Notes: a model not told the origin generated them from the sequence alone. A DNA stretch of 64,000 bases from Paraburkholderia ribeironis (GCF_900019265.1 NZ_CYGX02000060.1:1-64000); one strand, 5' to 3'; shown: positions 37,225-46,045, counted from the first letter of the stretch. Made by a program: numbers and translations.

Positions 37225-39413
37225 GCCTCATCCAGACGCTTTTTCATCGCTGCGGTAATGCGCTGACGGCTCTTCGCATAGTCCGCCCACGGATCGCTTT
37301 TTAGACCGGCGAGCCGCTCGTGCAGGTTCTCGATGGTCCATTGAGCGCCGCCCGTGGTGCTCGCGACTTCGTCCCATGCCAGCGGCACCGACACGCCCAG
37401 CCCCGCTCGCGCTCGCGCCGAGAATGCGGCCACCGTGCTCGAGCCGCGGGTGTTGCGCAGGTAGTCGATGAAAATTTTCCGCTTGCGATTCTGTGCGCCC
37501 ATCTTCGCGCTGAAGTATTTGGGCAGCGTGGTCGCCATGTGCTGCGCGACGGCTTGCGAAAAGTCCTTCACTTCGTCCCAGCCGGCCTGCTTCGCGAGCG
37601 GCACGACCACATGCAAGCCCTTGCCGCCGCTCGTCTTGCAGAACGACTCGAGGCCCAGCTCCTCGAGCAGCGAACGCGTGAGTTGAGCGGCTTCGATCAT
37701 GCGCCCCCAATCGAGCGACGCGTCGGGGTCGAGATCGAACACCATACGATCCGGTTTTTCTATGCTCGACGCGACGGCATTCCACGTATGAAATTCGACG
37801 GTGCCCATTTGCGCGGCACCGACCAGCGCCGCAAGCGTATCGACGGTAAGCAGCGGCGGGTGACCGGGGTCGAGGCCAGCATGCTGCGTGACGTTGGGCA
37901 TCGCCAACTTCTGGCTGTGCCTCTGAAAAAACAGCTCGCCGCCGATGTCCTCGGGCGCGCGCACCAGCGACACCGGCCGATCCCGCAGGTGCGGCAGCAT
38001 CCAGTCGGCCACTGATTCGTAGTACTTCACAAGATCGATTTTGCGTGTGCCGGTGCTTTTGTCGATCACGCGGTCGGGGTGCGAGACGCGCACGCCCGCG
38101 ACTTCGGCGGTGGTCTTCGATCTAGCCGCGACGGCTGTCTCACCGCCCGCTTTCGCGTCATCCGCTTGCGCTTTGGCCGCTTTCGCTTTGGCGGTCTTTT
38201 TTGCGGTGCTTTCTGGCGCTGCATCAGACGTCGATGCAGCACTGCCAGCCTTCTTCGATGCCGTGCGTTTCTTCGATGCGGCATCGGACCCGGTATCGAT
38301 TTGCTGTTCCACGTCGGCTCCTTGTCGAGGTGCTTCCTTGACGATCTGACGCGCCGGCTTGTCGTCGCGCAGACTCACGAACGACGCCTGACGCACGATG
38401 CCATCACTGGTCCATTCGGCGAAGTTGCATTCGGCGACGAGCGCCGGTTCGACCCAATGCACCGGTGTGCGGCTACGCTCGCGCGGCGCGCGGGCAAACG
38501 GCATGCGCGAGGTTTCGTGCGCGTCGAGCGCCTGCTTGACCGAGCGCAGCAAGGCGGCGTCGAAGCCGGTGCCGACCCGTCCCGCGTACTGCAACCTGCC
38601 CTCACCGTCATACACGCCGAGCAGCAGCGCACCGAAGGCCGCGCGACTGCCGGCCGGCTCCGAATAGCCGCCGATCACGAACTCCTGGCGTCGTCGGCAC
38701 TTCAGCTTGATCCACGCGGACGAGCGGCCCGACATGTAAGCGCTATCACGGCGTTTGCCGATGATGCCTTCGAGCGCCATATCGCATGCACTCCTGAGCA
38801 GTTCGTCGGCACTGAAGCCGAAGTCGTTCGAGAAGCGCAGCAGGCTGTCGACCGCGTCGACCTTATCGAGCAATGCGCGCAAAATCGCGCGGCGCTGATC
38901 GAGGGGCACGCCGCGCAGATCGTAGCCGTTCAGAAACGGAACATCGAACAGATAGATGACGATGTCCTGCGGGCGATGCAAGTCGAACGCGTTTTGCAGT
39001 GCCTGAAAACTCGGCACGCCGTGGTTGTCCAGCACCACCGCTTCGCCATCGAGCCATGCGCTTTCGATGTCGAGGTGGTCGAACGCGGCGACCTGCCTGC
39101 TGAACTTCGTGGTCCAGTCGTTGCCGGTGCGCGTGAACATCTTGATGGCGCCGCCCTTGGCCGTCCGGTCGATGCGAATCAGCACACGGTAGCCGTCGAA
39201 CTTGATCTCGTAAGACCAGTCGTCACCGGGTGGCGCGGAATCGACGAGCGTGGCCAGTTGAGGCTTGAACGCAGCGGGCAGCCGGGCTTTGACCGCGCCT
39301 TCGATGGCCGGCGACGCCGCGAGCTCGCGCAGCGACGAAACGCCAGCGCCGGCAGGCTCCGGTGTTTCGTCGAAGCGGCGTTTGCGGTGGTAGGGATCGA
39401 GTCTGTCATTCAT
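37218..39413 (-). CDS. ligD: LigD, NHEJ DNA ligase-polymerase lacking the phosphoesterase domain
   Basis: ATP-dependent ligase/polymerase of bacterial non-homologous end joining, working with Ku (next gene). The 731-residue product starts YHRKRRFDETPEPAG, the usual beginning of the 3'-phosphoesterase domain. It then jumps within about 25 residues to the ligase domain: nucleotidyl lysine Lys71 in SYEIKFDGYR, then WLDGEAVV, EGIIGKR, and an OB fold with IKLKCRRRQEFVIGGY. A K/A-rich linker (about 360-430) leads to the primase-polymerase domain (VSHPDRVID, FDLDPD, SGGKGLHVVVPL). The order LIG-POL without PE is shorter than the roughly 840-residue Pseudomonas form. The 3' end touches a 14-bp minisatellite. 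Confidence 0.93.
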   Translation of the reverse strand: MNDRLDPYHRKRRFDETPEPAGAGVSSLRELAASPAIEGAVKARLPAAFKPQLATLVDSAPPGDDWSYEIKFDGYRVLIRIDRTAKGGAIKMFTRTGNDWTTKFSRQVAAFDHLDIESAWLDGEAVVLDNHGVPSFQALQNAFDLHRPQDIVIYLFDVPFLNGYDLRGVPLDQRRAILRALLDKVDAVDSLLRFSNDFGFSADELLRSACDMALEGIIGKRRDSAYMSGRSSAWIKLKCRRRQEFVIGGYSEPAGSRAAFGALLLGVYDGEGRLQYAGRVGTGFDAALLRSVKQALDAHETSRMPFARAPRERSRTPVHWVEPALVAECNFAEWTSDGIVRQASFVSLRDDKPARQIVKEAPRQGADVEQQIDTGSDAASKKRTASKKAGSAASTSDAAPESTAKKTAKAKAAKAQADDAKAGGETAVAARSKTTAEVAGVRVSHPDRVIDKSTGTRKIDLVKYYESVADWMLPHLRDRPVSLVRAPEDIGGELFFQRHSQKLAMPNVTQHAGLDPGHPPLLTVDTLAALVGAAQMGTVEFHTWNAVASSIEKPDRMVFDLDPDASLDWGRMIEAAQLTRSLLEELGLESFCKTSGGKGLHVVVPLAKQAGWDEVKDFSQAVAQHMATTLPKYFSAKMGAQNRKRKIFIDYLRNTRGSSTVAAFSARARAGLGVSVPLAWDEVASTTGGAQWTIENLHERLAGLKSDPWADYAKSRQRITAAMKKRLDEAR

Positions 39414-39512
39414 GCCGATGACCTCGTCGCTAGTGTGTCGAAAGCGCTCAGCTGTGGGTCAACTGCAGGTCAACCGCGGAGTCGAGGGCTCAACAGCGGG
39501 TCAGCCGTGCGC

Positions 39513-40547
39513 TCAGGCCGCCGCGCGCCGCTTGCGGGCCGTCGATGCCGTTGCGCTTTTGGCCACGGCACGCCCCGCCCTGCCGCCGTCACGATCGCTC
39601 GGCGTGCTGGTCACGCGCGTTGCACGAGGTTTCTTGCGAGCCGGCGCCGCGGTCTCCTCGTCGGCTTCGGCTTCGGCTTCGGCTTCGGCTTCGGCGTCAT
39701 CGTTGCCGGCATCGTCCTGAGCGCGCTTGCGGCCGCCCGCCGCCTTGCCCTTGCCATGGCCGAGGCTGCGCTTGAGCAGGTCGGACAGGTCGAGAATGTC
39801 GGCGGATCGACGGGACTCGCGCGGCGCCTCGACCTCGGTGATCTCCTCAGTCTTGCCAGCGCGGATCTTGCGATCGACCAGCGCCATGATGTCGTCCCGG
39901 AACGTGTCGTGATACTGCGACGGATTCCACGCGTCGCTCATGTCGTCGATCAGCTTTTTCGCCATCGTGAGTTCTCGCGCCGACACGCCGGCCGCTTTCA
40001 TGCCTGCGGGCGGCAACTTGAATTCGTCGAAGCTGCGCAGCTCGGCCGCCCAGCGCAGCGTGTCGAGAGCCAGCACCGGACCCACCGGAATCAGCGCCGC
40101 CAGATGCTGCTTGTTGTGCAGCACGACGCTGGCGACGCCCACCTTGCCCGACGCCTTCATCGCTTCGCGCAGCAGCGTGTACACCTTTTCGCCCTTGCGG
40201 TCGGGCGTCAGAAAGTACGGCGTGTCGAGATAGAGGAACGAGATGTCGGGGGCGTCGACGAACGCGAGGATATCGACCGTCTGCGTCGACTCGGGATTGG
40301 CTGCGCGGATCTCGTCGTCCGACAGCACGACGTACTTGTCCTTTTCATACTCGAACCCGCGCACAATGTTCTCGCGACTCACATCCTTGCCGGTACGCTT
40401 ATTGATCTGCCTGTAGCCGACCGGATCGATCGTGCGCTTGTCGAGCAGATTGAAGCCGACCTTCTCCGACTGCGTCGCCGGATAAAGCTGCACCGGGACG
40501 TGGACGAGCCCGAAGCTGATTGCGCCCTTCCAGATCATGTGTGCCAT
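39513..40547 (-). CDS. ku: Ku, DNA end-binding protein
   Basis: Homodimeric ring that binds double-strand ends and recruits LigD. The 344-residue product begins MAHMIWKGAISFGLVHVPV, the bacterial Ku start, and contains the Ku bridge and core (RQINKRTGKDV, YFLTPDRKGEKVYTLLREAM, ELTMAKKLIDDM). The C-terminus from about 255 is long, with an (EA)n tract and a Lys/Arg/Ala-rich tail (ARKKPRATR, STARKRRAAA). Extended basic Ku tails are known to help DNA binding and threading. GGGAG lies 7 bases before the chosen ATG. ligD follows 99 bases downstream on the same strand. Confidence 0.95.
   Translation of the reverse strand: MAHMIWKGAISFGLVHVPVQLYPATQSEKVGFNLLDKRTIDPVGYRQINKRTGKDVSRENIVRGFEYEKDKYVVLSDDEIRAANPESTQTVDILAFVDAPDISFLYLDTPYFLTPDRKGEKVYTLLREAMKASGKVGVASVVLHNKQHLAALIPVGPVLALDTLRWAAELRSFDEFKLPPAGMKAAGVSARELTMAKKLIDDMSDAWNPSQYHDTFRDDIMALVDRKIRAGKTEEITEVEAPRESRRSADILDLSDLLKRSLGHGKGKAAGGRKRAQDDAGNDDAEAEAEAEAEADEETAAPARKKPRATRVTSTPSDRDGGRAGRAVAKSATASTARKRRAAA
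39661..39696 (-). repeat. 6-bp tandem repeat in ku
   Basis: TCGGCT is repeated five times from 39661, then TCGGCG. On the minus strand it encodes an (EA)6 tract between the Ku core and its basic tail. The unit keeps frame, so tract length can vary. Confidence 0.85.
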
Positions 40548-40678
40548 CATGCGCTCCCATGGGCCTGAGACCTCACGTGAAGCAGCAAGCGTGCCACGGA
40601 TTTTCGGCCAGAGCCGGCGCGCCACCGTGCAATGACTGCGCGCCGCCGGCTGTAAGTCTTGCGCCGGTTCGGCAAAAG

Positions 40679-41938
40679 CTACGGCGTGCGGCCCTGCGCC
40701 TGGTTCGGTTCGAGCTCGACCGGCACGGCCGCGAAGCCGCGAAAGCGCACACGTCCGCCGCGCGTTGGCGCGCCGCTCAGACGATACGCCGGAAAGCGCT
40801 GCACGAACCGCCCGATCGCAATACGCGCCTCGAGTCGCGCGAGCGACAACCCGGCGCACTGATGGATGCCGAAACCGAACGCGAGATGCCGGTTCGGATC
40901 GCGCCGGATGTCGAAGCGGTCCGGCTCCGGGAACTGCTCCGGATCGCGATTGGCCGCGCCGATACACAGCGTGACGGGCGTGCCGCGTGAAACCGCGACG
41001 CCGCCGATCTCGGTGTCCACGGTCGCCATCCGGTTGCCGAGCTGGTTCGAACTTTCGAAGCGCAAGCATTCCTCGACCGCCGACTCGATCAGCGCAGGGT
41101 CGTTCAACAACGCGATGCGCTGCTCGGGCCACTCGGTGAGCGTGACGAGACCGTTGCCGATCAGATTGGTGGTGGTCTCATGGCCGGCATTCAGAATGAA
41201 AATGCAGTTTTGCAGCAGCTCCGCTTCCGACAATTGCTCGCCGCCCGCCTCGCCCTCGATCAGCCGCGTCAGCACATCGTGCTGCGGGTCGCCTGGTTCG
41301 CGCCGGCGTCGCGCGACCAGATCGCGCAGATAGTCGATGAATTCGCTCACCGCGCGATTGCCGCGCTCGAATTGCGCATCGCTGAGCGACGGCTCGAGCG
41401 CGCCGAGTATCGCGAGCGACCAGTCGCGCAGCGGCTCGCGTTCGGCATGCGGCACGTCCAGCAGATTGCCGATGATCTCGACCGGAATCGCCGACGCGAA
41501 CTCGCCGATCAGATCGATGCGGCCACGTACGGCGGCCGCATCGAGCAAGCCGTCGACGAGGCGAACCAGCCCCGGCTCCATTGCCGCGATCGCCCGTGCC
41601 GTCAGCGCACCGGCGATCAGCTTGCGCACGCGCGTATGGCGTGGCGGGTCATTGAATACCAGACTGGTCGTGTGGTGAGCGTAGAGCGGCGAGTCGCCGT
41701 ATTTCGGCTTGAACTCGACGGTTTTGTCGGAGCTGAAGGTTTTCGGGTCGCGGTAGACCGCCTGCACGTCGCGAAAGCGTGTCAGAAACAGCGAACCGTC
41801 CGGCATGCGCCTGATCGGCTCGTGGCTGCGCAGCGCGTGATAGACCGGATAGGGATCGGCGTAGAACGCGGGGCTCAGGTGGCGCAGATCGAAGTCGCGT
41901 GCAAGGGATGATGCGTCGCTGGCGGTCGCTGGGGTCAT
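40679..41938 (-). CDS. Cytochrome P450
   Basis: Haem monooxygenase of 419 residues. It has the I-helix oxygen-activation motif NAGHETTTNLIGNG, the K-helix ExxR (EECLRFES), and the haem-ligand loop FGFGIHQCAGLSLARLE with the cysteine thiolate. It has no membrane anchor, so it is a soluble class I-type bacterial P450 needing a ferredoxin and reductase, but none is encoded in the window. I chose the ATG at 41938, which has GGAG upstream; a frame extending farther has no P450 match. The substrate is unknown. It lies 131 bases before ku on the same strand, with no functional link evident. Confidence 0.92.
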   Translation of the reverse strand: MTPATASDASSLARDFDLRHLSPAFYADPYPVYHALRSHEPIRRMPDGSLFLTRFRDVQAVYRDPKTFSSDKTVEFKPKYGDSPLYAHHTTSLVFNDPPRHTRVRKLIAGALTARAIAAMEPGLVRLVDGLLDAAAVRGRIDLIGEFASAIPVEIIGNLLDVPHAEREPLRDWSLAILGALEPSLSDAQFERGNRAVSEFIDYLRDLVARRRREPGDPQHDVLTRLIEGEAGGEQLSEAELLQNCIFILNAGHETTTNLIGNGLVTLTEWPEQRIALLNDPALIESAVEECLRFESSNQLGNRMATVDTEIGGVAVSRGTPVTLCIGAANRDPEQFPEPDRFDIRRDPNRHLAFGFGIHQCAGLSLARLEARIAIGRFVQRFPAYRLSGAPTRGGRVRFRGFAAVPVELEPNQAQGRTP

Positions 41939-42228
41939 GCGTTGTCTCCGTGGGTGCGCTTTGTTGTTTGCGCCAGTGCATGCCGCACGAGGTATGTCGC
42001 GTGCGGTGAGCGGCGCGACGAATCGGCCGGGGCAATGGCTGCGGGGCGTCGTTGGCTGCGGCGTCGTTGGAGCGACAGTATGAACCGGGCGGTGCAGGAT
42101 TGCACAGTGGAATGCGCGGCGGCTCCCACGGACGCACGCCTGGGACGGCACGTCTCGCAGAACCGATACAATAGCGGGATTTTCCGCGTGCGCCGCGCGC
42201 TCATCTTTCCTGCCTCACTGCGTCGTCC

Positions 42229-43068
42229 ATGAACCTCGTCATTCAAAGCCCTGCGCCTCTTTCCGTCGATCATCACAAAACACTCGTCGCGCTCGCGCGT
42301 GGCTCGCGGGCCACCGTCATCGATGCGAACGCGCTTCGCATCGATGACGCGAACGTCGCGCAGCGCGCCGACATCGAGGTCTATTGCGACGCCCATCGGC
42401 TGGACAGCGCGTTCGTCGAAGCCGGTCGGCAACTGCGCGACTTCGGTCTGGTTGCGATGGACATGGATTCGACGCTGATCACGATCGAATGCATCGATGA
42501 GATCGCCGACTTTTGCGGACTGAAAGCGGAAGTGGCCGCGATCACCGAAGCCGCGATGCGTGGCGAGATCAAGGACTTTAACGAGAGTCTGACGCGTCGC
42601 GTGGCGCTGCTCAAGGGTCTGGACGCGAGCGCGCTTGAACATGTCTATGAGGAGCGGCTGCAACTCTCGCCGGGCGCGGAGCGGATGCTGGCCGGCGCGA
42701 AAGCGGCCGGACTGAAAACGCTGCTGGTGTCGGGCGGATTCACGTTTTTCACCGAAAGGCTCAAGGCGCGTTTGGGTCTCGATTTCACGCGCGCAAACAC
42801 GCTGGAAATCGTCGACGGCAAGCTGACCGGCAACGTGATCGGCGAGATCGTCAACGCTGACGTGAAAGCACGTACGCTGCGCGAAACATGCGCGACACTC
42901 GGCATCGAACCGGCTCGCGCAATCGCAATGGGCGACGGGTCGAACGACCTGAAGATGATGGCCGCAGCAGGACTATCCGTCGCGTTTCGCGCGAAGCCGG
43001 TGGTGCGCGAAGCGGCCAGCGTGGCGTTCAATCATGTGGGGCTGGACGGACTGCTGCGGTTGTTCTGA
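42229..43068 (+). CDS. serB: SerB, phosphoserine phosphatase
   Basis: Final step of serine synthesis. The 279-residue HAD-family product has the nucleophile motif AMDMDSTLITIECIDEI (first Asp is the nucleophile), motif II SGGFTFF, and motif III/IV AIAMGDGSNDLKMM. An N-terminal regulatory-like region of about 75 residues precedes it, as in other proteobacterial SerB. It is a single-gene unit, divergent from the P450 by 290 bases. Confidence 0.96.
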   Translation: MNLVIQSPAPLSVDHHKTLVALARGSRATVIDANALRIDDANVAQRADIEVYCDAHRLDSAFVEAGRQLRDFGLVAMDMDSTLITIECIDEIADFCGLKAEVAAITEAAMRGEIKDFNESLTRRVALLKGLDASALEHVYEERLQLSPGAERMLAGAKAAGLKTLLVSGGFTFFTERLKARLGLDFTRANTLEIVDGKLTGNVIGEIVNADVKARTLRETCATLGIEPARAIAMGDGSNDLKMMAAAGLSVAFRAKPVVREAASVAFNHVGLDGLLRLF

Positions 43069-43175
43069 TACGTGGTGATAGACGGCGAGTGAGGAGCGGC
43101 CAGTGGCCAGTGGCGAGCGACGGCACGACGCTGCATGGCGCGTGCCGCTGCTGATGGACGACGCTGACAGAATCG

Positions 43176-43307
43176 TTACCCTTTCAGAACGTCGGTCAGG
43201 AGCACCACCGCCATACTGATCGACACGACGATCCCCACGACAGTCGCCCACTTCAAAACGCGCGCATAATTTTCGTCCGATCCAAAGTCGATGATTGGCT
43301 TTTCCAT
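43176..43307 (-). CDS. Small single-pass membrane protein (43 residues)
   Basis: An open frame of 43 codons starting MEKPIIDFGSDENYARVLKW, then a hydrophobic stretch ATVVGIVVSISMAVVLLTDV ending LKG. A near-perfect Shine-Dalgarno GGAGGAA lies 4 bases before the ATG. The charged N-terminus and single membrane helix are typical of real small membrane proteins. It lies 40 bases downstream of the membrane protein at 43348-43806 on the same strand, so the two may form a unit. Function is unknown. Confidence 0.7.
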   Translation of the reverse strand: MEKPIIDFGSDENYARVLKWATVVGIVVSISMAVVLLTDVLKG

Positions 43308-43347
43308 AAGTTCCTCCACGAGAGGACCAGTATAAGTGCTGCACTAT

Positions 43348-43806
43348 CTAAAAAATCGAATTTAGATGCATGTGTAGGATTGCGAACGTAGTCGCCGCCA
43401 TGAAGGTAAAGAAGATCGATACGCCGATCGCGGTGCGCGACATCGTTCCGGCCTCGATCCATGTCTGTCCACTATCGACAGCTATTCTCAACCGGTCACT
43501 GCGTGCGTTGAACGAACCCGACATCACGATCGTCGAACATGAAAACGCAATCGCACAGAATCCGACGATGCTGAACGCCAGCAACGACACTTCGCGACTG
43601 CCCCGCTCCAGCGCCGTCACCGCCTCGTAAACTGCGGCGGCACACAGTCCGATCGCACACCAGAACAGCTGGCCGTCTTTCACCGATGCGGCGATCAACG
43701 CCTTCGCCACGCGCCAGCCGTGTGCGGGTGCGACAAGCGCCAGCGTGAAGATCGGCCCGACAATCGGCACGCCCAGATTCAGCAACATCCAGAAGAAAAG
43801 ATTCAT
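43348..43806 (-). CDS. Small integral membrane protein of unknown function
   Basis: A 152-residue product with four hydrophobic segments (about 3-25 LGVPIVGPIFTLALVAP, 47-65 FWCAIGLCAAAVYEAV, 75-97 LLAFSIVGFCAIAFSCSTIVM, 125-147 AIGVSIFFTFMAATTFAILHM). No domain is recognised. GGTGAG lies shortly before the ATG. It is followed after 40 bases by a 43-residue membrane peptide gene. A local dip in GC compared with neighbours is visible at its 3' end. It could be a small transporter-like or signalling membrane protein; the sequence alone does not decide. Confidence 0.65.
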   Translation of the reverse strand: MNLFFWMLLNLGVPIVGPIFTLALVAPAHGWRVAKALIAASVKDGQLFWCAIGLCAAAVYEAVTALERGSREVSLLAFSIVGFCAIAFSCSTIVMSGSFNARSDRLRIAVDSGQTWIEAGTMSRTAIGVSIFFTFMAATTFAILHMHLNSIF

Positions 43807-43918
43807 CGACGCTCACCATAGTGCGAGAACCGTTGTTAGTCGGTTGTGCGCACCATCGTAGCGTCGGAATCCGCTTGTGGCCATTCAGCCAAATGGTTAG
43901 TCCTACTGGCCATATAAG

Positions 43919-43954
43919 CAAAAAAGCCCACCGGGAATCTATCCCGATGGGCTT
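43919..43954 (-). terminator. Rho-independent terminator after the MetC-like gene
   Basis: Stem AAGCCCACCGGGA / TCCCGATGGGCTT with a short loop (about 43924-43953). On the minus strand it is followed by TTTTT. It lies 33 bases past the stop of the MetC-like gene. Confidence 0.85.
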
Positions 43955-43986
43955 GCCCGGCACCGCAACGAACAAGACTCGGACGT

Positions 43987-45171
43987 CTAGGCCAACACCG
44001 CCAGACACTGCTCGATGTCCGCGCGCAGATCGGCTTCTTCTTCAAGGCCGATATAGAACCGCACCAGTGTCCCGCGATGCGGCCACTGCGCCGCGGTCCG
44101 CATCGACGCGACGTCGTACGGCATCACGAGGCTATGCGCGCCGCCCCAGCTCCAGCCGATCGAAAAGAGTTCGAGCGACTCGCAGAACGCATCGATTTGC
44201 GCCGCACTGTAACGGCTGTCGAACACGACCGAAAACAGTCCGCCCGCCCCCGTGAAGTCGCGCTTGAAAAACGCGTGGCCCGGACAGTCGGAAAAGGCGG
44301 GGTGCAACACCGCGTCGATTTCGGGGCGGCTTTTCAGCCACGTCGCGAGGCCGAACGCCGCGCGGTCGTGCTGGGCGAAACGCAGTTGCATGCTTGGCAG
44401 GCTGCGCAGAATCAGCGAACAGTCGTCCGACGAGACGCCGATGCCCATGCGCATGCGCGCCGCCTTCAACTTCAGATGCAGTTCGCGGTCGACCGTGATC
44501 GTCGCGCCCATCAGCACGTCGCCGCCGCCCGACTGATACTTGGTCAGCGCCTGCACCGAGATGTCCACGCCATGGTCGAACGGCCGGAACGCGAGGCCCG
44601 CGGACCACGTGTTGTCGATCGCCGTGATGACGTTGCGCGCGCGGGCCGCCGCGGTGATCGCCGGCACGTCGGCCACTTCCATCGTCACCGAGCCGGGCGC
44701 CTCGAGCCAGATCAGCCGCGTGTTCGGCTGGATCAGAGCGGCGATGCCCGCGCCGACCAGCGGATCGTAGTAGCGCACCGTGACGCCGAAATCGCGCGCC
44801 AGCCAGTCGCCATGATCGCGATTCGGCGAGTAGACGTTATCGGGAATCAGCACGTCGTCGCCCGCCTTGACGAGACCGAAGTACACGTTCGAAATCGACG
44901 ACAGCCCCGACGGCTGCAACAGCGCATGCTTGCCGCCCTCGATCGCGGCGAGACGCTGGGCCAGCGCCAGCGACGTCGGCGTGGCATGCAGGCCGTAGCG
45001 CCATTGCGCATCGTTTTTCCAGTCGAGCGCGCGCATGGCCGCGAGGTCGGGGAACACGACCGTAGAGGCACGCGTGACCGGCGTCGAGAACGATTCGAAC
45101 CCTGGCGTGATCTGGTCCTCGGCGTGCACGGTACGGGTTTGCAGGCCGCGTTTGAGTTTGGATTGGGTCAT
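43987..45171 (-). CDS. metC: Cystathionine beta-lyase (MetC-like, Cys/Met metabolism PLP enzyme)
   Basis: Cleaves cystathionine to homocysteine, pyruvate and ammonia in methionine synthesis. The 394-residue product has TRTVHAEDQ near the start, YGLHATPTSLALAQRLAAIEGG, the PLP aspartate in TAIDNTWSAGL, and the cofactor lysine in QALTKYQSGGGDVLMGA. The lysine motif and WSWGGAHSLVMPYD near the end resemble the MetC-type lyase more than the gamma-synthase. Start is the ATG at 45171; an in-frame TTG is 6 bases upstream. A terminator follows. Confidence 0.9.
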   Translation of the reverse strand: MTQSKLKRGLQTRTVHAEDQITPGFESFSTPVTRASTVVFPDLAAMRALDWKNDAQWRYGLHATPTSLALAQRLAAIEGGKHALLQPSGLSSISNVYFGLVKAGDDVLIPDNVYSPNRDHGDWLARDFGVTVRYYDPLVGAGIAALIQPNTRLIWLEAPGSVTMEVADVPAITAAARARNVITAIDNTWSAGLAFRPFDHGVDISVQALTKYQSGGGDVLMGATITVDRELHLKLKAARMRMGIGVSSDDCSLILRSLPSMQLRFAQHDRAAFGLATWLKSRPEIDAVLHPAFSDCPGHAFFKRDFTGAGGLFSVVFDSRYSAAQIDAFCESLELFSIGWSWGGAHSLVMPYDVASMRTAAQWPHRGTLVRFYIGLEEEADLRADIEQCLAVLA

Positions 45172-45303
45172 GGTCAAGTCAGGTGAAAACAGAAGAACCG
45201 GTACGCAAGCGGCGGGCGCGAAGTCTCAGCGCATGCGCGCCGCCCATGCAAGCGTAGCCGAGCCGGCGGGATGCCGTCGCGGACGGCCTGCGACGTGGCG
45301 GCC

Positions 45304-45990
45304 TCACTCGCCGGTTTGCAGGTTGCTGACGCCGCCGACGGGATGGCCGCCGGTTGCTGTCGTGGCCGGGGCCGGGGCCGCGGCCGCGGCCGGCGCGGCA
45401 GCACCGCCGTCTGCCGACGGTTGCGGCTGCGGCGCCGCCTTGGCCGGGGCGGCGACAACCGGCGCGCCGGGAGCCGGCACCGGCTGCCCCGCTGCCAGCG
45501 GCTTCAGATCGAAGGGCTGCGGATTGGAATCGTCGACGTTCATCCGGTCGCCGGCGACCGAGCCGTCCGCCGCGAACTTGCCGACCCAGTTGCCGGTGAT
45601 GTGCGTGCCGTCGTTCGATTCCTCGACCTCGAGCGTATCGCCATCGCGATCGCCAGCGATCAGAATCACTTCACCGGTGTCGGTGTACTGATACTCGCCG
45701 TGCACGCCGGATGGATCGTCGGTTTTCGCGCCGAGCCGCAGCACGATCTGACGCGTGCCCAGCGTGCCGGCGTAGCGCGGGAATTTTGCGAATTCGGCGC
45801 TCGGCTTGAGCGGCAACTGGATCGGCGGGGGCGCCGCCAGTTCCTTGACCGCGTCGCTTTCCGCCCATGCCTGCGCGGGCAGCAAGCTTGCCACACCGGC
45901 ACCCAGCAGCGCGGCCGCGCTCACCATCGCCCAACCACGCCGCCGCATGGTCCTCTTCACCGTGCCCTTCATGCCTTTCAATTCGCGCAT
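45304..45990 (-). CDS. Secreted protein of unknown function with Ala/Pro-rich tail
   Basis: A 228-residue product with a signal peptide (RRRGWAMVSAAALLGAGVASLLPAQAWAE, cleavage near residue 43). A beta-rich domain follows (QIVLRLGAKTDDPSGVHGEY, GEVILIAGDRDGDTLEVEES, THITGNWVGKF), then a 70-residue Ala/Pro/Gln tail. The DGTHITGNWVGKF section suggests a small beta-barrel of the lipocalin-like/META type, but I cannot name the family. I chose the ATG at 45990 because AGGAAGGA lies about 5 bases upstream. A 10-bp tandem repeat lies just before the gene. Confidence 0.7.
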   Translation of the reverse strand: MRELKGMKGTVKRTMRRRGWAMVSAAALLGAGVASLLPAQAWAESDAVKELAAPPPIQLPLKPSAEFAKFPRYAGTLGTRQIVLRLGAKTDDPSGVHGEYQYTDTGEVILIAGDRDGDTLEVEESNDGTHITGNWVGKFAADGSVAGDRMNVDDSNPQPFDLKPLAAGQPVPAPGAPVVAAPAKAAPQPQPSADGGAAAPAAAAAPAPATTATGGHPVGGVSNLQTGE

Positions 45991-46005
45991 CCGTTCCTTC
46001 CTCAT

Positions 46006-46045
46006 TGCCTGATACTGCCTGATACTGCCTGATACTGCCTGATAC
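46006..46045. repeat. 10-bp tandem repeat upstream of a secreted-protein gene
   Basis: TGCCTGATAC is repeated four times without change (46006-46045). It lies 16-55 bases before the chosen start codon at 45990 on the minus strand. A 10-bp unit changes promoter or leader spacing by about one helical turn per copy. Confidence 0.9.

Noticed and set aside
36580..37266. A 228-codon plus-strand open frame ending in repeated WISMPGSACLDQHA
   Set aside because: It joins the LysR remnant in one frame with the translated minisatellite and has no family end or continuous domain. The LysR frame breaks inside it.
40548..41132. Extended Ku N-terminus upstream of 40547
   Set aside because: The extra sequence overlaps the P450 gene in another frame, and the family start MAHMIWKGAISFG with a good ribosome-binding site is at 40547.
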